A stretch of 64,000 bases of DNA. It comes from Diabrotica undecimpunctata (taxonomy: Eukaryota > Arthropoda > Insecta > Coleoptera > Chrysomelidae). The stretch is taken from the NCBI RefSeq assembly GCF_040954645.1, contig NC_092808.1, positions 85,629,389-85,693,388 on the forward strand. The letters are read 5' to 3'. A model generated the notes under the pieces. The model searched no databases, was not told where the DNA came from, and saw nothing but the letters and a program-made list of their open reading frames with translations. Below, piece by piece: positions 31,156 to 43,359 of this stretch; position 1 is the stretch's first letter; each line of letters begins with the position of its first letter. Position numbers and translations under genes: made by a program.

Positions 31156-31830
31156 TTATAATAAGGCAAGGTCGTTTTCAGATAAAATAAGCTTCTTTGA
31201 CCCATTTTGCGATACATATATTTTACCTTGATATGTCCAGCAGTTTTTGGTACCCACAGATGTCCTCACTTTTTTTAATAATTCCTGACAATCAGGAGAA
31301 AGGATTTCACTAATCACGACACTGCAACCTTTAAGATTTTTCTTCTGATTAAACACTTTTGTTTTCAACCATCTGTTTACAAACACAACGACTACCGGTC
31401 TTGGCCTCTGATCATAATTTCGTTTTTTACCTAGTCGATAGCAATCAACTAAATTGGTTGAAAAGATAGGTATATTAAGTTTATTGTTGATTATATTTGT
31501 AATAACATCAGGTAGGTCTTCTTTCTCTTTCTCGTCGACACCATTGATAATAAGGCATTTAAGCCGTTTGTCTTGTTTTAGATATTCAATGCTATTTTGG
31601 TTTTGAATTACAAGTTTTTGCACTTTATTTAATTCTTCTTTGACGGAATTAATTAATTCTAACATATTTTTCTCAAAATTATTTATAAAATCTATTTGGG
31701 TACCTGAGATATTACTGGTTACTTGAGATCTTAGATCCTTCAAACCTTGTTGTAAAGCTTCTTCAAGTTTCTCAACACGTGCTACAACATTTTTATTGAT
31801 TGTTTCAGGAGTATTTCTTGTTGATGGCAT
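31156..31830 (-). CDS. ORF1 of the CR1-group element: coiled-coil RNA-binding protein
   Basis: 224 residues, open from an ATG at 31830. The N-terminal half (about residues 15-90) is a helical, heptad-like region; the C-terminal half has RLKCLIINGVDEKE, DCYRLGKK, RPRPVVVVFVNRWLK and VRTSVGTKNCWTYQGKIYVS. That pattern matches L1/CR1-type ORF1 proteins with coiled coil, RRM-like and C-terminal domains, which bind element RNA. It appears intact. Its ORF2 partner lies at 25231-28033. Confidence 0.8.
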   Translation of the reverse strand: MPSTRNTPETINKNVVARVEKLEEALQQGLKDLRSQVTSNISGTQIDFINNFEKNMLELINSVKEELNKVQKLVIQNQNSIEYLKQDKRLKCLIINGVDEKEKEDLPDVITNIINNKLNIPIFSTNLVDCYRLGKKRNYDQRPRPVVVVFVNRWLKTKVFNQKKNLKGCSVVISEILSPDCQELLKKVRTSVGTKNCWTYQGKIYVSQNGSKKLILSENDLALL

Positions 31831-31984
31831 TTTCTTTAAACTATATAACTATACGTAACACTACACTAATTAGTACTGAAAAACTATTAAAATGAATGCA
31901 ATTTGCCGTAAAATAACTTAGATTTTCTCGGAGCTAGACTTAAACACACACTCTTACTCGTTCAGCGCCATCTATCCTATGATA

Positions 31985-32790
31985 TTTATTGACGTTTTAA
32001 TTTCCACTTCGGAAGTCGTTCTCAAAATACAAACATTAATAATGATAATTTGTTGAAAACCAGATGGTTTAAAATATCCATATGTAGCAATCGATTTATA
32101 AGCTATTACTCGCATCATTCAAACAAACTGAAAATGAACCCTATAACAGGATTAAAAGAACGCGTTTTAAGTCATTTTCATTCAGATTACCTACAGGAAG
32201 ATCTTCAATTGTTAAAAACTATTTTAATTGAGAGCACTTATCCTCCAAATATGCTACATAGGATGCTTTTTTCTAATACTGTTATTATAAATATTTTAAC
32301 ATAATTTTTTGCGAAATCTCAGATTATCCCATTGTATCTAACGATCAGAACATTATATTATCATTCACTGCCTTATATACCATTATTAACACCTAAATTA
32401 ATACAAATACTAAAAGGTTAATAATATTACAAAAATAACAACAAAAAACATCAAAACTTTTTTATGTTTGTATTTAAAAACTTAATATCCTATAGATAAA
32501 TTATTAGATAAAACAAATTTAATATAGCATTAATTGTACTCAGTGTGAAGCTGTGTATATTGGTGAGACCGCGAAAAATCTACCAAATCGTATTATTTCT
32601 CACAAGATTGATGGTAAAATAAAAAACCGTCTTGTGCTTTGGCAGAGCATGTAATTGACAAATATAATGTTATGGATTTTGATTACATTACAATTTTGTG
32701 TAATGAAGCTAATAAAAACAACCAAAACATCACATTTTTATTTTTATTTTCCATATACTTATTAATAATTATACATACTAATAAATCTTA
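31985..32790 (+). mobile_element. Penelope-like element copy 2, 3' part
   Basis: Begins with the inverted repeat segment shared with 7563-7611, then gives the Penelope thumb (NDNLLKTRWFK, SNRFISYYSHHSNKLKM, then GLKERVLSHFHSD) up to 32300. Stops follow. At 32540-32690 the GIY-YIG endonuclease region reads CTQCEAVYIGETAKNLPNRI then ALAEHVIDKYN. The remainder to about 32790 is an AT-rich tail. It is truncated on the 5' side. Confidence 0.75.
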
Positions 32791-32949
32791 TTTTTTTTAT
32801 TGAAAAAAATTTTTAACAAAATTTTCATGTTGGTGGAATGACCAATGAGCAGTGGACAATCAATAAAGTGTAATGTCGTTCGAGATACGAAGCGTACAGA
32901 AGTAGACAGGTCTTTACTACAGGATTTTACGGTTCTGCAGTATATTACA

Positions 32950-33300
32950 GAACTACTACCCCAGTCGTCAGTTTAAAATTTATACGAACAAGCAAAATTT
33001 TGCCGAGACAGTCAATTTTAGGATCTTAAAAATGATGTAAAACAGTTTACCACTTAACCTCAAGGCTTCCGCTTAAAAACAAGGAAAAACGAAAAAAAAA
33101 CCGATTTACCAAGAATTTGTAAGCCGTAAAAAAATGTTTTAAATAAAAATGTAGCTAAATAAATTTTGAATAAAAATGCTATTAGTACTTTTTCTGTAGA
33201 ATAAACCGTTCTTTTTAAAACAACGCTTGAAGCGATCGATGACTTGCCCATTCCGAAAATAATATTTTCGGTATGATTTATTAAATCGAAAGTACCATTT
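32950..33300 (+). repeat. Copy of the 40735-41340 repeat family
   Basis: TTACCAAGAATTTGTAAGCC, AAAAATGTTTTAAATAAAAA and ATTAGTACTTTTTCTGTAGA match in order the reverse complement of 41080-41195. The flanking word ATACGAACAAGC at about 32980 is also shared. Non-coding. Confidence 0.6.
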
Positions 33301-34054
33301 TACACAACTCGAAATTAGCTACTTTCGGGACTATTTTTTTCACTTTCAAGACGATTTTGGGTAGCTAGGTAACGGCGTTGACAATAACGTCATCACATCA
33401 ACTTTGACCCTTATTTTGACAATGCTTGTCATTTAAAATTCGTGTGTTTTCGATCAGTTTTTCGCTTTTTAATTCAAAGAAATGGAAATCAGCAGTAAAA
33501 GTAAAGTCTAAATAATTAAGGATGAAGATCAACTAATGTAGCAGAGGGATACGTAGAAAATTCTTTAAGAAATAAAATTCACATAGCTTCACAGATTGAA
33601 AATGGCCGCAACCAAGTTATTATCTCAAAATATAGTAAAGGTACTGACACAGACCACTAATAACTAGACATTTCAGTCAGGTAGCTCAAGGTCAAACTAA
33701 ACTAAATATCATTTGTAGTACCGATAGAAATCTTAAGATGTCGCTATACTCTGCAGTTTAGGTTTAGGACCAAACTAAAAACTGTAATTGTCAATCGCCG
33801 ATTGTCAGTAATTGATTAGCAGCGTCTATATAATCAGATGGTTATTATTCGTCTAAATTATTTGATTTTATGGTTAATGTTGCAAAGAAATCAAACTAAA
33901 CTTGATTTAAATTCTCTGGGTTATTGTTAGCATCAACCTCAAATTAGTTTGTAAATTACATATCACCTACCTCAGTGATCTGTGGTTTGAAAGTTCCTGA
34001 ACTTTAAATAGTATTTTGCAAATTAATAATATTTAGTTAAATATAGTTTTTTAT
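33301..34054. other. No certain feature; possible 5' region of a P-like element
   Basis: AT-rich sequence just upstream of the THAP pseudogene. I see no firm terminal inverted repeat. Confidence 0.35.
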
Positions 34055-35780
34055 AATAAATATTGTATCCTACAATGTACCAATTCGTCAACAATTAGAC
34101 ATGCCTTTACAAATCCTGATAAAGACATTATATGATTTAGGAAGTGGCTTAGTGCTATGATAAAACATCCTAATTAAGATATGATAAATTCCACAATTCG
34201 ACTACAGTTTTTAAAACAAAACGAATATGCCACAAGCACTTTGAAGATAAGTTTGCTACTACATGGAGTCATAGCTTGTACCAAAATCCAACTCCCGAAA
34301 ACAAATAGCTGATTTATTTTAGATTCCTCTTCTAATGTACGTCCCAGAAGTATTTCAATGTTGTGTGCGGAAGCAAATGTAACAGAAACTAAGTAACCCT
34401 GATATGTAATTAATAAAAATTATTTTACTTGAAGTGAATCATGGTATAAATTAATATATTAACTTTTTGTTTTAGTTGATAGTTCTTCAACAAGTAGAGA
34501 TGCACAATCTACACACATGTTTCAATCATTTGAGATACCCCAATTTTAGTAAGTATTGGGAAGATAACAAATTAATAATTTTCCAATTGGTTACTATTTG
34601 ATTAAACTTTTTTAGTTGCAGAACACAATTATGCACAGTTACCAAACGAAGAGATTTTAATTGTAAAAACTGATGAGAGTAAGGATTTAAAAGGTAATTG
34701 TAGTTAAAATTTTATATTTTGTATTGTCATCAGCAGATTTGTAAACATTCTCTAATATGATTTAATATAAAATTAACAGTTTGCTTAACCTCCGGATAGT
34801 GATACTAGAGTTTTTTATAAGTTTAGTTGCCTCCGTGTCATAGACCAGCTGGAGCTAAAAACTAGAAATAGGAGCTTGCCTGTGTTCACAATCTCCTATT
34901 GTTAAAATCTAACAAAGATATATGAAGGTACTGAAACATTCTAGTACTTACAATAAATTGTTTAATACTGACCTCAAAAAACAGTCTTCTAAGTCTCTCA
35001 CTAAGTAATGCCACTACACGAAGGTTAATATAATGAATAGATTTTGCCTTGTAAGTATTAAATAAAGAAATTAAAATCAAATTTACTTTTAGGTGTTTCC
35101 CTTAAGAATATCACACCGCGGAAAATATTGCAGCAGTGTAAGATATCAAGAAGTATAATTACCCCTAAAAAAAATTATATAAAGCATTAAAACAACTACA
35201 CCATAAATATTCTTTGGAAAGAAATGGTAAAAAGTCTATTTTTATTATATATAAAAAACGCAGACGGTTTGAAGCTAAAGAGTTTTATAAAGAAAATAAA
35301 TTGGTTGATCTTCAGAACATTAATAGAATGGCCATGCTAATTTAAATTCAGTATAGAGAGCTATAAAGCAAAAAAGCTAAGAAGATTAACTCTTAATGAG
35401 AAGTTAATATTTGAGTCACTAAAAGCAACAGTTTTAAAAATGGAAGGAATTTATAAGCATATAGCTGTAATATTTGATGAAATTGCGATTATGCCAAATT
35501 TTCGTTACGATGATCATAGTAGGTGTATAGATGATTTTGAAGACATGGGAGATGACAGAGATTCATATATAGCAGATCATGTTCTAGTTTTTATGATTTA
35601 AAACAGCGGAAATCATCTATCTCATACCAGTTTTGTAGCAGAGGTGGTGTAAAAACCCCTCAAATTAAAAACGTGTTGGTGGAAATCATTTCTAATTTCA
35701 TAGAAGCTTCAGCCTGCTATGCAATAAGATCTGTTTCAAAGGAAAGCTCAATTTAGCATCTTCCAAAATAACATATTTTT
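34055..35780 (+). pseudogene. THAP-domain, P-element-like transposase with intron structure
   Basis: First block (34060-34315): THAP zinc finger with paired CILQC...TIRHAFTNPDKD, a W-L, and the closing C-x2-H as RICHKHFEDKF. Short later blocks are bounded by plausible splice sites: about 34322-34395, 34475-34549 and 34614-34696 (VAEHNYAQLPNEEILIVKTD). The large block (about 35094-35760) gives LTLNEKLIFESLKA, AVIFDEIAIMPNFRYDDHSR, CIDDFEDMG, IADHVLVFM and, after a shift, GGVKTPQIKNVLVEIISNFI. These match the RNase H-like DDE region of P-element/THAP9 transposases (FDEM, GFEDLG, ADHALVFML). Internal stops and shifts make it dead. Confidence 0.75.
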
Positions 35781-35999
35781 CTTTTTTCGAGTTTTATCTT
35801 TGATATGGTCTTCTATTTTGGGGTTCTAGAAGAGCTGCCCCAATCTGATGTTGTTTTACAATTTCAAAAAAGTACAATACACTATCTTTTTGGCCTCAGT
35901 AGAATAACATATTAAAAAAGCAACTTCACAAATCACGGGATTTTAATTCTTCATATAGAGTTTATATATTTTATCCTCTTTATATATTTCAGAAAGTGT

Positions 36000-36235
36000 T
36001 TGCTTAATTCGTAAACACCTACATGTTTTTCCAGCAAGACCTAATCATGACTACTACACCAGAAATTCAAAGAAATGTATATTATATTTAGCAAAAAAAT
36101 TGTACAACCATCTCCCATTGCAACTTAAATCTTCAACTTCTTTTCTTAAGTTCCGTAAAAGTACAAAAACCTGTCTATATTATAAAAGACTATGTTATTC
36201 AGTAGAAGAGGTTCTGAACGAATAGCTTTATGTAC
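36000..36235 (+). pseudogene. CR1-type ORF2 C-terminus, copy a
   Basis: Translation reads YTRNSKKCILYLAKKLYNHL, PLQLKSSTSFLKFRKSTKT and YSVEEVLNE before a stop. It matches 58735-58920 nearly residue for residue and corresponds to the end of CR1-group ORF2 (K-x-L-Y-N-x-L-P). The following 250 bp look like its 3' untranslated region. Confidence 0.65.
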
Positions 36236-37195
36236 AAGTAATTAAAGTATGTAAAAATATATATTTCAGTATCACATGCAGCAACTTAAACTATGAAATT
36301 TGCAATTTATTTAAATTTTGCAATATATTCTGCATTTTATTATCTTTTATTTTGTAATATTAACGATTTATGTAATTTCAGTAAATTTTAAATTGTTGTT
36401 ATTTTTCTGACTTTTTGTAAGCGTTGTCCATAAAATTGTACAATTTTCAGTAGTACCTAATAAATCATATTTCTATTGTATTCTAAATTTAAATACAAAG
36501 TAGTTTTACATGTATTAAACAAATAAATAAATTATATTTTGTCTTATTTTTTCGTGAATGGTATCGTGTATATTTGAATTTATAAATAATTTGCATATTT
36601 TAAAATTTCAAATGCAATTTTTTTTTTTCAAATACCAAATTATATTTAAATATTTTAAGCTTTATTTAAATTTTCCCACCAAAATTAAATTTTGAAATTC
36701 CCGCGTAATTTCCCGCTTGGATTAGTTCCGATACAAATCTCTTGGAGCGCTGAATTTCATATCTAACTAAAGTATTGTCGTGAAGCATCTAGAGGTAGGT
36801 GATTTGTGGGTACTGACACGTCTAACACTAATTTAAATACTGCCACTTCTGTTAATATTCCTAACAATATCAATGTAAATAATTTTTATAATTGTGTTAA
36901 TAAGTAGATTTTTCTAATGTTGAATTTACGAGAGTAACTTTAAAGTCTGATGAAAATTCATAAGTAAAGTTATCCATATATTATTTTTAACATACATAAT
37001 GGCTGCAAAAAAAATATTGTACGTAACACGATCCAAAAATTAATTTTACGAGACTCGCAAAATTGCAGGACTCGACTACGGCTCGCCCTGGAAACTTCCT
37101 ACTCGTCTGGTAAAATATCACTTTCGGAACTTTTGTTACGTAAATTACTATTAAATTAATAAATTTAAAAACGTCAAACAACTGCCAAATTTTAA
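36236..37195. other. Probable 3' UTR of the CR1 fragment, then unassigned AT-rich DNA
   Basis: The first part contains AATAAA-like words and pairs with the coding tail at 36000-36235; beyond 36540 I recognise nothing. Confidence 0.35.
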
Positions 37196-37199
37196 ACAC

Positions 37200-37830
37200 G
37201 CTTTTTAAAGTTCCTAAAGTTTACAAAGATAATCCGGCTAATTTTACACTTATTTCTACTCAACTTATTGCTTTTCTTGAGAACTCTTTTGGATGTTCGA
37301 CCCCACAACAAAAAGCTTAAACATTTTTCTTCAACATATATGGTATTCAAAATAACTTATCGCAGCTCTACACAGGTACAAAGGAAAGGTCACTAAAAAC
37401 CGTATCACTAGAATCTTAAAAAAAAATAAAACAACAGCCTACCTCCGCTGACAACGGAGGTACAAGATTAGACAAGTGCCTCCTCCGCTAACCCCACTGA
37501 TGAATAGAAAAACTCCTTTCTTTTTCTAGCATTTATTTTTTGTTTTTTTTTCTCTGCATATTTTTACTTCATATTTTGTCTTATTTTTATATTCAATCCA
37601 TCGCAATTCAGTGGAATTCAGTGGAATTGCGATGGATTCATCCCTTGGTTAAAGAGAATCCAACAACTAATTACAACTTAAATCATAATATAATATGCCT
37701 GCTTGAAATCAATGCAAAGAATTCCAAACTTCAATCTTTAAAACACTTCTAGATGTACCACTATATTAGGACCAATTGCATAAGAGCCAGTCTTGAGTCA
37801 CTTTTCTAATCACACCTTTTACTTTCTTTC
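37200..37830 (+). pseudogene. I/Jockey-type fragment: ORF1 end and ORF2 start
   Basis: Bases 37208-37320 give VPKVYKDNPANFTLISTQLI then FLENSFGCSTP, aligning with the ORF1 tail of the 1-2171 element (YKKNPQTF...FLENSFGHSDP). Bases 37600-37665 read SGIQWNCDGFIPWLKRIQQL, the endonuclease opening, followed by damaged remains up to about 37830. It is a related but different copy on the opposite strand. Confidence 0.65.
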
Positions 37831-38104
37831 AAATTAGAAGCCATATAGAATTAAATTAGAAGCCGATCTTGTCGATTGCGTTTGGTTAATGACTTCTTTA
37901 GAATCTAAATCTGTCTTTCCACTGACCTAAAAAAGTCCCAAGTTTAATTTTAATTTTTTCTTAAACTTCAAAGTCAGCATACCTGTTTACTTGTAGAATT
38001 ATGTCCTTTCACATTTTAATTACTTATTTCTTCAGATTCTAAATTTGAAGTCCCACAGCCTAAATTTCTAATTTGATTTACGTTAACCTAAAAATTGGTG
38101 TATT

Positions 38105-38634
38105 TTACAAAACAGTCATAAGAAAAATATGTAGTATTCGTTTTTTACATATTTGTTCATCAGAATTATCTGAACTCTCCGAATACCAGGAATCATTGAT
38201 ATAATCATCATCCTCTTCAAATTCAAATTCACTTAAATTTTCAGCTATTATTTCGAGTTTCGTTGCTAAAAGCACTTTATTTTCTCTGTTAGACATAACT
38301 ATTGAGATAAGAGCGCACGATAAATACTCTTCAGACTGCAATAAGTAACTGCTGTCGATTCGAATAAGACAAAACATACACTTGTCGAGGTCATTGATAT
38401 TATGTGGTACTGTTGCTTATTATTTCCCCAAATTTCAAACTAACTTAAAATGTAGTCGCCACAGGCAAAGTCTACTGAAACATCCATATAAATGCACAGC
38501 TTTTGCGCGCTTAGCTGATGAACACAGATCTTCAAACATTAGATATTAGTGTGTATCAGATATATACGCACGGGTTCATGTAAAGTTTTTTTTGTGTATC
38601 TGATTTAATACACATGGGGTTTAAAGTGTTAAGA
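38105..38634 (-). mobile_element. piggyBac-like remnant with one terminus
   Basis: The minus-strand frame 38105-38377 includes MSNRENKVLLATKLE and a very acidic stretch FEFEEDDDYINDSWYSESSD, like the N-terminus of piggyBac-family transposases. At 38610-38634 the sequence CATGGGGTTTAAAGTG runs into TTAA, the target site used by piggyBac. Reverse complement: TTAA then CACTTTAAACCCCATG. Subterminal GTGTATCAGATATATACGCA and GTGTATCTGATTTAATACAC look like internal repeats. The catalytic core is absent. Confidence 0.5.
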
Positions 38635-38689
38635 TATATAATAAAATATGGCTTTTATGTAAATTCCTGAATAAATAGCAAACGTCAAT

Positions 38690-40400
38690 AGTACTACCAC
38701 TTTTAATAAACGTCTTATCTGATATTTTGACAAATACAAAATTATTCCGAAAGAACAATATGGCTTTCAACGACACAGATCCACTCGCGACAATCTTGTT
38801 CTTCTTAAGAGTGACGTCGCCATGTCAATAAGTGAAAAGTATATAGTAATGGCTGCAGTTATTGACATAAAAGGGGCATTTGACACGATTAGTTGACAAG
38901 CTATAACTGCCAAGCTAAAGCAATATAATCACCAGAAATATATTTCATTTCAAACAAAATTTCTTGTCTCTAAAGACCTTCAAAGTTTCTGTAAATAGTG
39001 TCTTCTCTTCTTATTATACTCAAACCGATGGTATTCCTTAATGTTCAGTATAAAGTCCTACCTCGTTTATTCTGGCCATAAATAATTTTTTGTTTTAATT
39101 TTCATTTGCCTACCAAATATGTAGCTTATGCAGATGATTTAATATTATAAAGTCACGGTCGTTCAGCATTCACTAGTTCTAAAATCTTGCAAGCGTCAAT
39201 AAGCATAATAATAAACAGGGCTCACTCTCTGGAACTAAATTAGTCTCTAGCAAAATTCAAAATGATTAAATTTAGCAGACGGCCTCCAATGCCTATATTT
39301 ATAAATTATCTACCTCTTCCTATAGTTAATCATTGTCAAATACTGGGTTTGATATTTGACTCTCGCATCTATTGGAAGCAGCATATTTTTAAGTTAAAAA
39401 GTTTCTGTCACAAAATAATAAACATTCCTAAAACACTGTGCCATTATGACAAAAAAGTCGTTCTTTAAAGTATATAAAGCACTTATTTGCTCTAACTTAG
39501 ATTATGACAGCATTGCTTATATGTCCGCTTCCAAGAGAGATCTGAAGTTCTTCAACTCTATTTATCACAGTCTTTTGACTCTGCCTAGGCGAATTTCGTT
39601 TTAGTCCATCCAAGAGTCTCTACTGTGAAGCCAAAAAAAACCCTCCTCTGAACTAGACGGCAATGCTTTTTCCTTTTCTATGCTGCATCTGTCTTTTTTA
39701 ACCCCTTTAATTTTGTCTGTCGTTTATTTTCAACAACATATACGATACCCTCCCCAATAATAAAACCTATATTTTCTATATTATCCACAGTCACAAACGA
39801 CATTAACTTTACTCATAAATCATAAATCCCATTTCGTTTCTTTTAAATTTTCCTTGGATTATACACCCCCTAAAACTAACACATATTTTACAAAATTCAA
39901 TAAATACGAAACACCTAAAGAGCTCATGATAAAAGCATTTTTCGAAAATATACACATAATCACTTTGATCAAGTATTATACACCAATGATTCCAAAAGTG
40001 ATTTGGGGGTTGGCTGTTCAGTCATATCTAGAAACAATCTGATTTGTACTTCTTTTATTCCCCTTTTTTGCAGCATACATAGTGAAGAATTGTATAGTAT
40101 CCTACAGACTATTAAGCATAATAACCTCCCGAACAAAAAAGTTACTATTTGTACAGACTCTCTATCTTCAGTTTTATGCATTCAGGAACTATTAACCGAT
40201 CATCTTGTACAAAATATCCATCACTCTTACCACCACCTTTCTACATTAAACACCAAGATTACCTTTATATGGATTCTATTTCACATTGGTATATCTGACA
40301 ATGAACTCGCAAATCAGCATGCTAAAATATCTCTAACAGTTACCACATCAACAATTCATATCCAAATTTGCAAATATTTAAATACACAAGTATAAAGATT
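38690..40400 (+). pseudogene. I-type non-LTR reverse transcriptase and RNase H remnant
   Basis: Read in order: IPKEQYGFQRHRSTRDNLVL, motif A VIDIKGAFDTIS, VAYADDL at about 39117-39137, then 39262-39468 with NHCQILGLIFDSRIYWKQHI. RNase H at about 39970-40370 has IYTNDSKSD, SEELYSIL, CTDSLSSV and the H-x-G-I-x-x-NELANQHA end. Stops between blocks show decay. It may be the downstream part of the copy at 37200-37830, split by the piggyBac-like remnant, but the link is not proven. Confidence 0.75.
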
Positions 40401-40734
40401 CACCAGAAGATTATGGCAAACCCAGTGGATCTTCTTAAATACATCCTTACGTTCAATCTAGCCCTCATTGTATAAACCTTTATACACTGTTATACACAAT
40501 TATACAATGTTATCAATACAGTGCAGGAAGACGACAGCTAAATCTCAAACCGTAGCCAACGACATTCTCAGTGATCCCCAGCAGATAGACAGAGTTCTTC
40601 AGTTTTTTAGAGAAATAATATTGTACCATAACCTCTAAATTATTTTTATATGACATAACTTTTAATGTTCTTTGTAATCGGCGATAGTAATTGCCAATCA
40701 CGTAAATGTAAATAAAACAAAAAAATAAATAAAG

Positions 40735-41340
40735 TTTGTATTAACTGTAAAAATTCAATATCTTTTGATCAGAGTATCCTATAAAATGCGTTTTAATGGT
40801 AAAAAGTGCAGCGTTGGTATAAATTTTTTCTATTTTGCTGCAAATTAAGTCAATTTCTATAAATCTGTAAAATAAATAAACGTTGCGTAATTTTTGTCAG
40901 TTTTTACGAACTCATGAGATCAATAAAATTTATTAGGAAGTTGTGTTGTTTTGAAAAACGGAAGTATTTAATAAATAAAAGCAGTTATAAACTGTTTAGT
41001 TTTAAAACGCATTTTGAGTTTTATCGATATTATAAAAAAACATCAATTTTTTACAACCGAATTGATACAAATTTACAAAAGAGAACGCTTTCTTATACAG
41101 AAAAAGTGCTAATAAACATTTTTGTTCACAATCATCTCGTATACGCTTTTTATTTGAAACATTTTTTTCTACGGCGTACAGATTCTTGGTAATTTGATAT
41201 TTTCCGTTTTCCCTTCCTATGTGGTGAGGTTTTTGCCCAGGGAGTAAAAGTGGTAAACCCTTTTGCATCTTTTTTGGTATCACAAAATTCACAAAATTCA
41301 GCTTGTTCGTATGATTTTTAGAGGTTCAGTGGCATTTTCG
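40735..41340. repeat. Long inverted-repeat family, second copy
   Basis: Bases 40738-40930 match 9130-9330 (TTCAATATCTTTTGATCAGA, AAATAAATAAACGT, ACGAactcATGAGATCAATAAAA pattern). Bases 41000-41330 match in reverse the 33000-33250 copy and the outer motif of 8927-8946 (CAGCTTGTTCGTATGATTTT). No transposase seen. Confidence 0.6.
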
Positions 41341-42142
41341 TTTTTGACAACTGGGGTGTACATGATTACTAAAGTTAAGGATACAATTCATGCTATATTA
41401 CAAGTAATTAAAAAAAATCAGTCTCCAAATTCATTAAAATTACAAATCGTATTATGAAAATTCTCGATATTAAAGTAGTTAGTTTCTTCTACTATTTTAT
41501 TTTTCAGGTCTTTCATATGCTTCAGAACTTTTGAAACTGCTTTGATGATAAATAACTCCTATATATGTAATAAAAGCAACTAAACGGGCTTAAACGTACG
41601 TTGAACTACTTAATTTACTTCAAATTTTTGTTTTAAAGAAATCAGAAAATTGTATATAAAAGCTAGATTGTGCTATATTTCTTTTGAGGTTCTTATGTGG
41701 AAGTGACTAATTTTCCACCCGAAGAGGGACTTATTCTATGGCCTGCACTAACTAAAAACTTTTTCGATCCCTCTCTTTACGTTACTCTTTTTATGTTATT
41801 TAACGTATATTTCTACCATTATTAGAATATTAAAGGCCTCTTTTACTTACCTGCATTAAATAATTAGAAAATTTAGATTATCTAATTAAAAGTTTTATCC
41901 GAATTTGGAAACTAATAATTTTAGTTTTGAAACTAAAACTTTAAATATTTGCTAATATATCCAACAATCTAGAAGTTTCGTTAAATTTATAATACGTTTC
42001 CCTAATTTCTCTATTGCATTTATTATTCGCAGAGTAAACGTAGTTAAGTTAAATGTTTGAATATTAAATTTATCAGTATTCACATCTTTGAATAATGAGT
42101 GCTCAATCATAATTGTAATAAAATTTGGAGCTCAAGACACTG
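41341..42142. other. No feature seen
   Basis: AT-rich DNA without recognisable coding or repeat signal. Confidence 0.4.
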
Positions 42143-42244
<102 letters not shown>

Positions 42245-42574
42245 GTGTAAATATTTACAAAATATCACAATTCGTTTGTGCAACTTACTAGTCGTTAAGA
42301 TTATTTAAAATAAACTTTAACACTCACCAATAACAACACAAATATAAAATATAATAATGGACAATACATTCTAAAAATTTTGGTCAGGATAGTAAAACTT
42401 AGTTTATTTCATGACATCTTTTGATAGTGTGATTTACCTCTGATACATAGAGAACAGAAAGAAAAAACAATGTAATTAAGATGTAATTAGTTGTTCTTAA
42501 TATTGTATTTATTTTTGAGAAACAAGAGGCCCATATTGGGTAGTTTTAATTTTTAGTTATTAAACCTGTCTTAA

Positions 42575-43358
42575 TGGTATGCAATCAGTTATGCATACAA
42601 GAATATGTAGAAGTAAATATTTATTTTATTTTTAATGTTTTTCCAGTAAATAACAATAAATGTTGCTTTATTTGTATATGTCAGACTTTTTATTTATGCA
42701 AGATGTACTAGATTTTATGAAACACATTTCCAAGAAAACACGTTTTGCATGGTTTTTTTCTTTTTGTCAAAATACGGTAATTCTCGAAATTGATCTCATG
42801 TTTCCAAGTTATTAGATGTTCTGTGAGTGCATATGGATTTATTTTGTTGGTTTTTATGTCACTAAGATGTAAGATCACCCTAGGGTGGAAATTACGAGAT
42901 TATTCTCCGATAAATACGTTGTTGCAATTGGCACACGGTATAGAATAAACAGCATTCGATGACTCCTGTATTGTAAAAGGATCTTTTGTCTTTGTGTATA
43001 ACTTCGATACCGTTTTTACATTCTAAGTTGTAATTTTTAAGCCATTAACATTTTTGAAAATATTCATGAGCTTAGGTGTCAAATCTGGAATGTATGGTAA
43101 GGAACCATAAGTTATTTTAGATGGTATTACTGATGTATTGTATGTCAATGTCAATTATCGGATCTTATTGTTATGAAAATTTTGGTTGTTAGAAAATTGC
43201 GAAGGAGAAGGAGAACCAAAAATAAGTTTATTTAAAAGCCCTATGGGGTAGAAGTTCTCTAGTAGTATAGATCTCAACTTTTTTAGTCCCTTGTCCCTGA
43301 AATCGATGCGTGATAAGTTAGTAACCCTAGTTTTTAAGGCCAAAATTTTAAACACTGA
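42575..43358 (-). mobile_element. Penelope-like element copy 3, inverted 3' arm
   Basis: Minus-strand copy of the last ~780 bp of the adjacent element. Its translation (43155-43355) LALKTRVTNLSRIDFRDKGL, KKLRSILLENFYPIGLLNK parallels 44109-44240, followed by the GIY-YIG part VYSIPCANCNNVFIGE and an untranslated tail. It meets the plus-strand copy head-to-head at about 43359. This arm keeps the CANC zinc pair lost in the other. Confidence 0.85.
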
Positions 43359-43359
43359 C

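Larger units (their letters stand above)
24957..31984 (-). mobile_element. CR1/L2-group non-LTR retrotransposon, carrying a nested Jockey element
   Basis: Minus-strand element with ORF1 at 31156-31830, ORF2 at 25231-28033, a 3' untranslated region (24957-25230) ending in an ATT microsatellite at 24957-24980, and a 5' leader to about 31984. The interior 28230-30924 is a later insertion; without it the ORF1-ORF2 gap is only about 415 bp. The right boundary is set by the unrelated repeat beginning at 31985; I found no convincing target duplication. Confidence 0.8.

Noticed and set aside
33640..36830. GTACTGACAC at both sides of the THAP pseudogene as its termini
   Set aside because: The two words are in the same orientation, not inverted, and too short to be terminal inverted repeats.
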